Shown in pieces: positions 60,978 through 64,000 of a stretch of 64,000 nucleotides of DNA. Origin of the DNA: Chelatococcus sambhunathii (GTDB taxonomy: Bacteria; Pseudomonadota; Alphaproteobacteria; Rhizobiales; Beijerinckiaceae); the NCBI RefSeq assembly GCF_001418005.1, contig NZ_LIOL01000005.1, positions 62,001 through 126,000 of the forward strand. The letters run 5' to 3'. Both the position numbers and the translations under genes were made by a program. The notes beneath the pieces were generated by a model. That model had not been told where the DNA came from. It searched no databases and saw nothing but the letters and a program-made list of their open reading frames with translations. How positions within the stretch are numbered: the first letter of the stretch is position 1; each line of letters begins with the position of its first letter.

Positions 60978-62219
60978 TCACGAGCGGTAGTCGCCGTTGA
61001 TGGCGACATAGTCCTTCGTCAGGTCGCAGGTCCACACCGTCGCCTTGCCGCGGCCGAGGCCGAGATCGACCCGGATGGCGATCTCCTCGCCCTGCATGTA
61101 GGCGGAGGTGGCGGCCTCGTCATAGGCGGGATCGCGCGCCCCTTCATGCGCCACGCGGATGTTGCCGAAGAAGATGGCGAGCCTATCGCGCTCGGCCGGC
61201 TCGCCGGCCTTGCCCACGGCCATGACGATACGGCCCCAGTTGGCGTCCTCGCCGGCCACCGCCGTCTTCACCAGCGGCGAATTGGCGATTGAGAAGGCGA
61301 TGCGCCGGGCCGAGGCGGCGCTGACCGCCCCCTCGACGGTGACGGCGACGAACTTGCGCGCGCCCTCGCCGTCCCGCGCCACCTGCTGGGCGAGATCGAG
61401 CAGGAGCTCGCCGAGCGCCTTGCGGAAGGCGGCGAGCCTGCGATCACCTGCCTCGTTGATGCGGGGCGCGCCGCGCTTCGCCGCCGCGCCGGTGGCGAAC
61501 AGCATCAAGGTGTCGGAGGTCGAGGTGTCACCGTCCACCGTCACCGCGTTGAAGGTGCCTTCGACACCGCGCGCCAGGAGGCGCTGCAGGACGGGCGCGG
61601 CGATCGGTGCATCGGTGACGACGAAGGACAGCATGGTCGCCATATCCGGCGCGATCATGCCCGCCCCCTTGGCGATGCCGTTGATGGTCACCGGCACGCC
61701 ACCGAGATTGACCGTGCGCGTCGCCACCTTCGGAAAGGTGTCCGTGGTCATGATGGCGCAGGCCGCCTCGATCCACGGCCCGCCCGCGGCACGTTTCACG
61801 CAGTCGGCCAGCACGCCCTCGAACTTCGTCGCATCGAGCGGTTCGCCGATGACACCGGTGGAGGCGAGAAACACCTCCTCCGGACGGCAACCGGCGGCAG
61901 CGGCGGCGATCTTCGCCGTCAGAGCCACCGCGTCGCGCCCTTTCATGCCGGTGAAGGCATTGGCATTGCCGGAATTGACTACGAGGGCCCGCGCCGTACC
62001 GGCAGCCAGGTGCTCCCGGCACCAGTCGACCGCGGCCGACGGGCATTTGGAGCGGGTGAAGACGCCCGCCGCCGTCGTACCCTCGTCGAACACCGCCATC
62101 AGCACATCGGTGCGGTTCTTGTAGCGGATGCCGGCCGCGGCGGTCGCGAAGCGCACGCCCTCGACGGCGGGCATGTCAGGCACGGATTTCGGAGCAAGCG
62201 GGGAGACGGTAGTGGACAT
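60978..62219 (-). CDS. argJ: Bifunctional glutamate N-acetyltransferase / N-acetylglutamate synthase
   Basis: A 413-residue precursor that cuts itself into two chains and moves the acetyl group from N-acetylornithine to glutamate in arginine synthesis. The autocleavage motif is ATML in [17 protein letters not shown] (about 190-206); the Thr becomes the N-terminal nucleophile. [32 protein letters not shown] and the C-terminal [12 protein letters not shown] are family hallmarks. The start at 62219 gives the usual N-terminus; upstream codons are not family-like. argH, the last arginine gene, is 35 kb away, so the pathway is not clustered. Confidence 0.96.
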   Translation of the reverse strand: MSTTVSPLAPKSVPDMPAVEGVRFATAAAGIRYKNRTDVLMAVFDEGTTAAGVFTRSKCPSAAVDWCREHLAAGTARALVVNSGNANAFTGMKGRDAVALTAKIAAAAAGCRPEEVFLASTGVIGEPLDATKFEGVLADCVKRAAGGPWIEAACAIMTTDTFPKVATRTVNLGGVPVTINGIAKGAGMIAPDMATMLSFVVTDAPIAAPVLQRLLARGVEGTFNAVTVDGDTSTSDTLMLFATGAAAKRGAPRINEAGDRRLAAFRKALGELLLDLAQQVARDGEGARKFVAVTVEGAVSAASARRIAFSIANSPLVKTAVAGEDANWGRIVMAVGKAGEPAERDRLAIFFGNIRVAHEGARDPAYDEAATSAYMQGEEIAIRVDLGLGRGKATVWTCDLTKDYVAINGDYRS

Positions 62220-62322
62220 CGGATGCCTCGGGATGCCCTTGTGCGGTGCCCTCTCGGGCGGCGGAACCTCGCGCGCCGGGCCCGGACGGGCCGGCCCGCG
62301 AGGAAGGTGCCTCGGTTCCTGC

Positions 62323-63246
62323 TCAGTTCTTCTTCGGCTCGGCGGGCGTCGCGCCCTCGGCCGGTTTCTCGCCGGGCTTTGCACCGTCGGCCTTGTCGAG
62401 GCGCTCGATCTTGGCGTCCTTGCGCAGGGCGAGGATGAGGTCCTGCTGCGCCTTGCGGGCGAGATAGGCCTCGACCTGCTCCTTGACCTCGTCGAAGGTC
62501 GGCAGCGGCTTCTCGCGCTTGTCCTCGACCTTGATGACGTGCCAGCCGAACTGCGACTTGACCGGTGCCGAGACCTTGCCGGGCGCGAGCGCGAAGGCGG
62601 CCTCGGCGAATTCCTTCACCATCCGGTCCTTCGTGAAATAGCCGAGATCGCCGCCCTCCCTGGCCGAGCCGGGATCCTTCGACATCTCGCCGGCGACCTT
62701 GGCGAAGTCCTCGCCCGCCTCGATGCGTGCGACGACCTTCTTGGCATCTTCCTCGTTCTCGACGAGGATATGCCGGGCACGCACCTCGTCCTCCGGCTTC
62801 AGGTTCTTCATCGTCTCGTCGTAGAGCGCCTTGGCGGCCTCCGGCGTGACGGCCTGCTCGACCTGCCTCTGCAGGTATTCGTCGAGCAGCACCTTGTCGC
62901 GGTAATAGGCCAAGCGACGCTCGAAGTCGGGCGCGGCATCGACCTTCGCGGCCCTTGCGGCCTTGGCGCCGAGCCTGAGGTCGATAACATAGCCGATGAG
63001 ATAGTCCTGCCGCTGGGCGTCGGCCATGGCCGGCAGCCGGTCGCCGAGATCCTGCGCCGCGATCTCGAGATCGAGGGCGGTGATGGGCTCGCCGTCGACA
63101 CGGGCGAGCACCTTCGCCTCATCCGCTGCCTGGCTCTGCGCGGGTGCCGGCTGCGCCGGCGCCGACGTCTGGGCCGTGGCCGCCGCACCTGCGAGGAAAG
63201 CGGCACCGGTCAGCAGGACGAGGGCATGCGGGCGAAATCGTTTCAT
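62323..63246 (-). CDS. Periplasmic parvulin-type peptidyl-prolyl isomerase (PpiC/SurA-like)
   Basis: A 307-residue exported foldase. A Sec signal peptide covers about residues 1-26 ([26 protein letters not shown]). A helical N-terminal chaperone part follows, and the rotamase domain lies around 160-255: [50 protein letters not shown] and [18 protein letters not shown]. The Lys/Pro-rich tail is low complexity. It helps fold outer-membrane or secreted proteins. It is upstream of argJ and divergent from secA, a layout common in this order that couples export and folding genes by position. Confidence 0.93.
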   Translation of the reverse strand: MKRFRPHALVLLTGAAFLAGAAATAQTSAPAQPAPAQSQAADEAKVLARVDGEPITALDLEIAAQDLGDRLPAMADAQRQDYLIGYVIDLRLGAKAARAAKVDAAPDFERRLAYYRDKVLLDEYLQRQVEQAVTPEAAKALYDETMKNLKPEDEVRARHILVENEEDAKKVVARIEAGEDFAKVAGEMSKDPGSAREGGDLGYFTKDRMVKEFAEAAFALAPGKVSAPVKSQFGWHVIKVEDKREKPLPTFDEVKEQVEAYLARKAQQDLILALRKDAKIERLDKADGAKPGEKPAEGATPAEPKKN

Positions 63247-63623
63247 GGATCGGTCCGGCGCGAGCAGCATGGGACATGGGCCGACGGGCCGCTCGCGCTG
63301 GGCCGGCCGGCATCATGGTCGGCATGAGTGGCCGAAGCGTCGGCGCTTTGCAAGGGACAAATCGTCCGGGACGCGCCCCTCCCGCTGTTGAAAGCGTTGA
63401 CATTGCGGTGGCTCGATCCCATGTGGCGCGAGGGTCTCGCCCGCCCGACGGCATCCCGGCGGACCAGCGACGCGCAACCTTCAGAGCTTGTGCTGGACCG
63501 GCGCGCCCGCGCCGGGTAATTGTCGCGCGACGATAGGAGTTCCGCCCGCTCGGCGGCTCCTCGGGCGCATGACCCGCGCGCAAGATAGTACCGCAAGATC
63601 TGTACCGTCCGGAAAGGCCATCG
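63247..63623. other. Divergent intergenic region between the parvulin gene and secA
   Basis: These 377 bases must contain promoters for both directions. A TTGACA occurs at 63397 without a good -10 partner. A short direct repeat with period 13 (AAGATAGTACCG, then AAGATCTGTACCG; 63582-63607) ends 16 bases before the secA start codon. No gene is credible here. Confidence 0.5.
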
Positions 63624-64000
63624 ATGTTCGGCGCTCTCGCAAAAAAAATCTTCGGCTCGGCCAACGATCGCCGTCTCAAGGCGTACAAGCCGAAGGTTGC
63701 GGCCATCAACGCGCTCGAGCCCGAGCTTGCGGCGCTGAGCGACGAGGCGCTGCGCGCCCGCACCGAGGAGTTCAGGCGCCAGGTCGCGGCCGGGCGCAGC
63801 CTCGACGACCTTCTGGTGCCCGCCTTCGCCACCGTGCGCGAGGCGGCCAAGCGCGTGCTCGGCCAGCGCCACTTCGACGTCCAGCTCCTCGGCGGCATGG
63901 TGCTGCACGAGAGCGGCATCGCCGAGATGCGTACCGGTGAGGGCAAGACGCTCGTCGCCACCCTGCCGACCTATCTCAACGCGCTCTCCGGCAAGGGCGT
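63624..64000 (+). CDS. secA: Preprotein translocase ATPase SecA, N-terminal part (3' end outside window)
   Basis: The motor of the Sec export pathway. The frame runs from ATG 63624 (GGAAAGG 5-6 bases upstream) to the window end, about 125 codons. [45 protein letters not shown] and [52 protein letters not shown] contain the conserved start and the Walker A region of the first nucleotide-binding fold (MRTGEGKT). The gene is complete as far as it can be read. Confidence 0.97.
   Translation, partial: MFGALAKKIFGSANDRRLKAYKPKVAAINALEPELAALSDEALRARTEEFRRQVAAGRSLDDLLVPAFATVREAAKRVLGQRHFDVQLLGGMVLHESGIAEMRTGEGKTLVATLPTYLNALSGKG

Overview
The window looks like an ordinary, gene-dense stretch of chromosome from a GC-rich alphaproteobacterium, most likely of the order Hyphomicrobiales (Rhizobiales). 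This rests on gene content and order: a class I lysyl-tRNA synthetase, the ubiE-ubiB plus coaBC-dut block, the argJ / parvulin / secA neighbourhood, an Mrp antiporter operon whose first gene fuses MrpA and MrpB, and the glutaredoxin / DUF1178 / comF / NDUFAF5-like methyltransferase group. I saw no rRNA, tRNA, CRISPR array, insertion sequence or prophage. Both ends cut genes: polA on the left and secA on the right.

Layout. 1-9650: end of polA; NAD-salvage genes pncA and pncB on either side of prfC; an FAD oxidoreductase; an SDR protein without the usual catalytic Tyr/Lys; a saccharopine-dehydrogenase-like gene divergent from an Lrp/AsnC regulator; a TIGR03862 flavoprotein. 9803-25142: a nicotinate-catabolism island (below). 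25298-31782: argH, an M50 protease with CBS domains, a MarR/MFS pair and typA. 31804-37972: cysK with an Rrf2 regulator, dut-coaBC, ubiB-ubiE. 38088-46014: lysyl-tRNA synthetase, a periplasmic binding protein and two large glycosyltransferases. 47020-52974: mrpA(B)CDEFG. 53088-59849: nitronate monooxygenase, guanine deaminase, DUF1178, glutaredoxin, a frameshifted comF, a methyltransferase, an iron-type alcohol dehydrogenase and a thioesterase. 59850-60570: a less GC-rich patch with a small HTH-like gene and several hairpins. 60571-64000: mutT, argJ, a parvulin and the start of secA.

The most interesting part is 9803-25142. It encodes a molybdenum hydroxylase (an FAD subunit plus a fused 2Fe-2S/Mo subunit, probably nicotinate dehydrogenase), a 6-hydroxynicotinate reductase homologue, a UPF0280 protein, two tandem 'amino acid synthesis' (PF06684/DUF1185) proteins, a complete branched-chain-amino-acid-type ABC importer and a MarR regulator. 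Convergent to these lies an enamidase homologue, and divergent from the enamidase a 7Fe ferredoxin followed by a ferredoxin-NADP reductase. Together they spell the reductive nicotinate route: nicotinate to 6-hydroxynicotinate to 1,4,5,6-tetrahydro-6-oxonicotinate to 2-formylglutarate. This route is best known from the fermenter Eubacterium barkeri and has also been described for Azorhizobium. A nearly identical 22-bp pseudo-palindrome lies upstream of the dehydrogenase operon and in the enamidase/ferredoxin intergenic region. It suggests one regulator, plausibly the MarR protein, controls both transcription units, and that the ferredoxin belongs to the pathway as electron donor to the reductase. 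The roles of the UPF0280 and PF06684 proteins, and the fate of 2-formylglutarate, are open.

Functional calls rest on reading motifs and on family knowledge; no database search was run.
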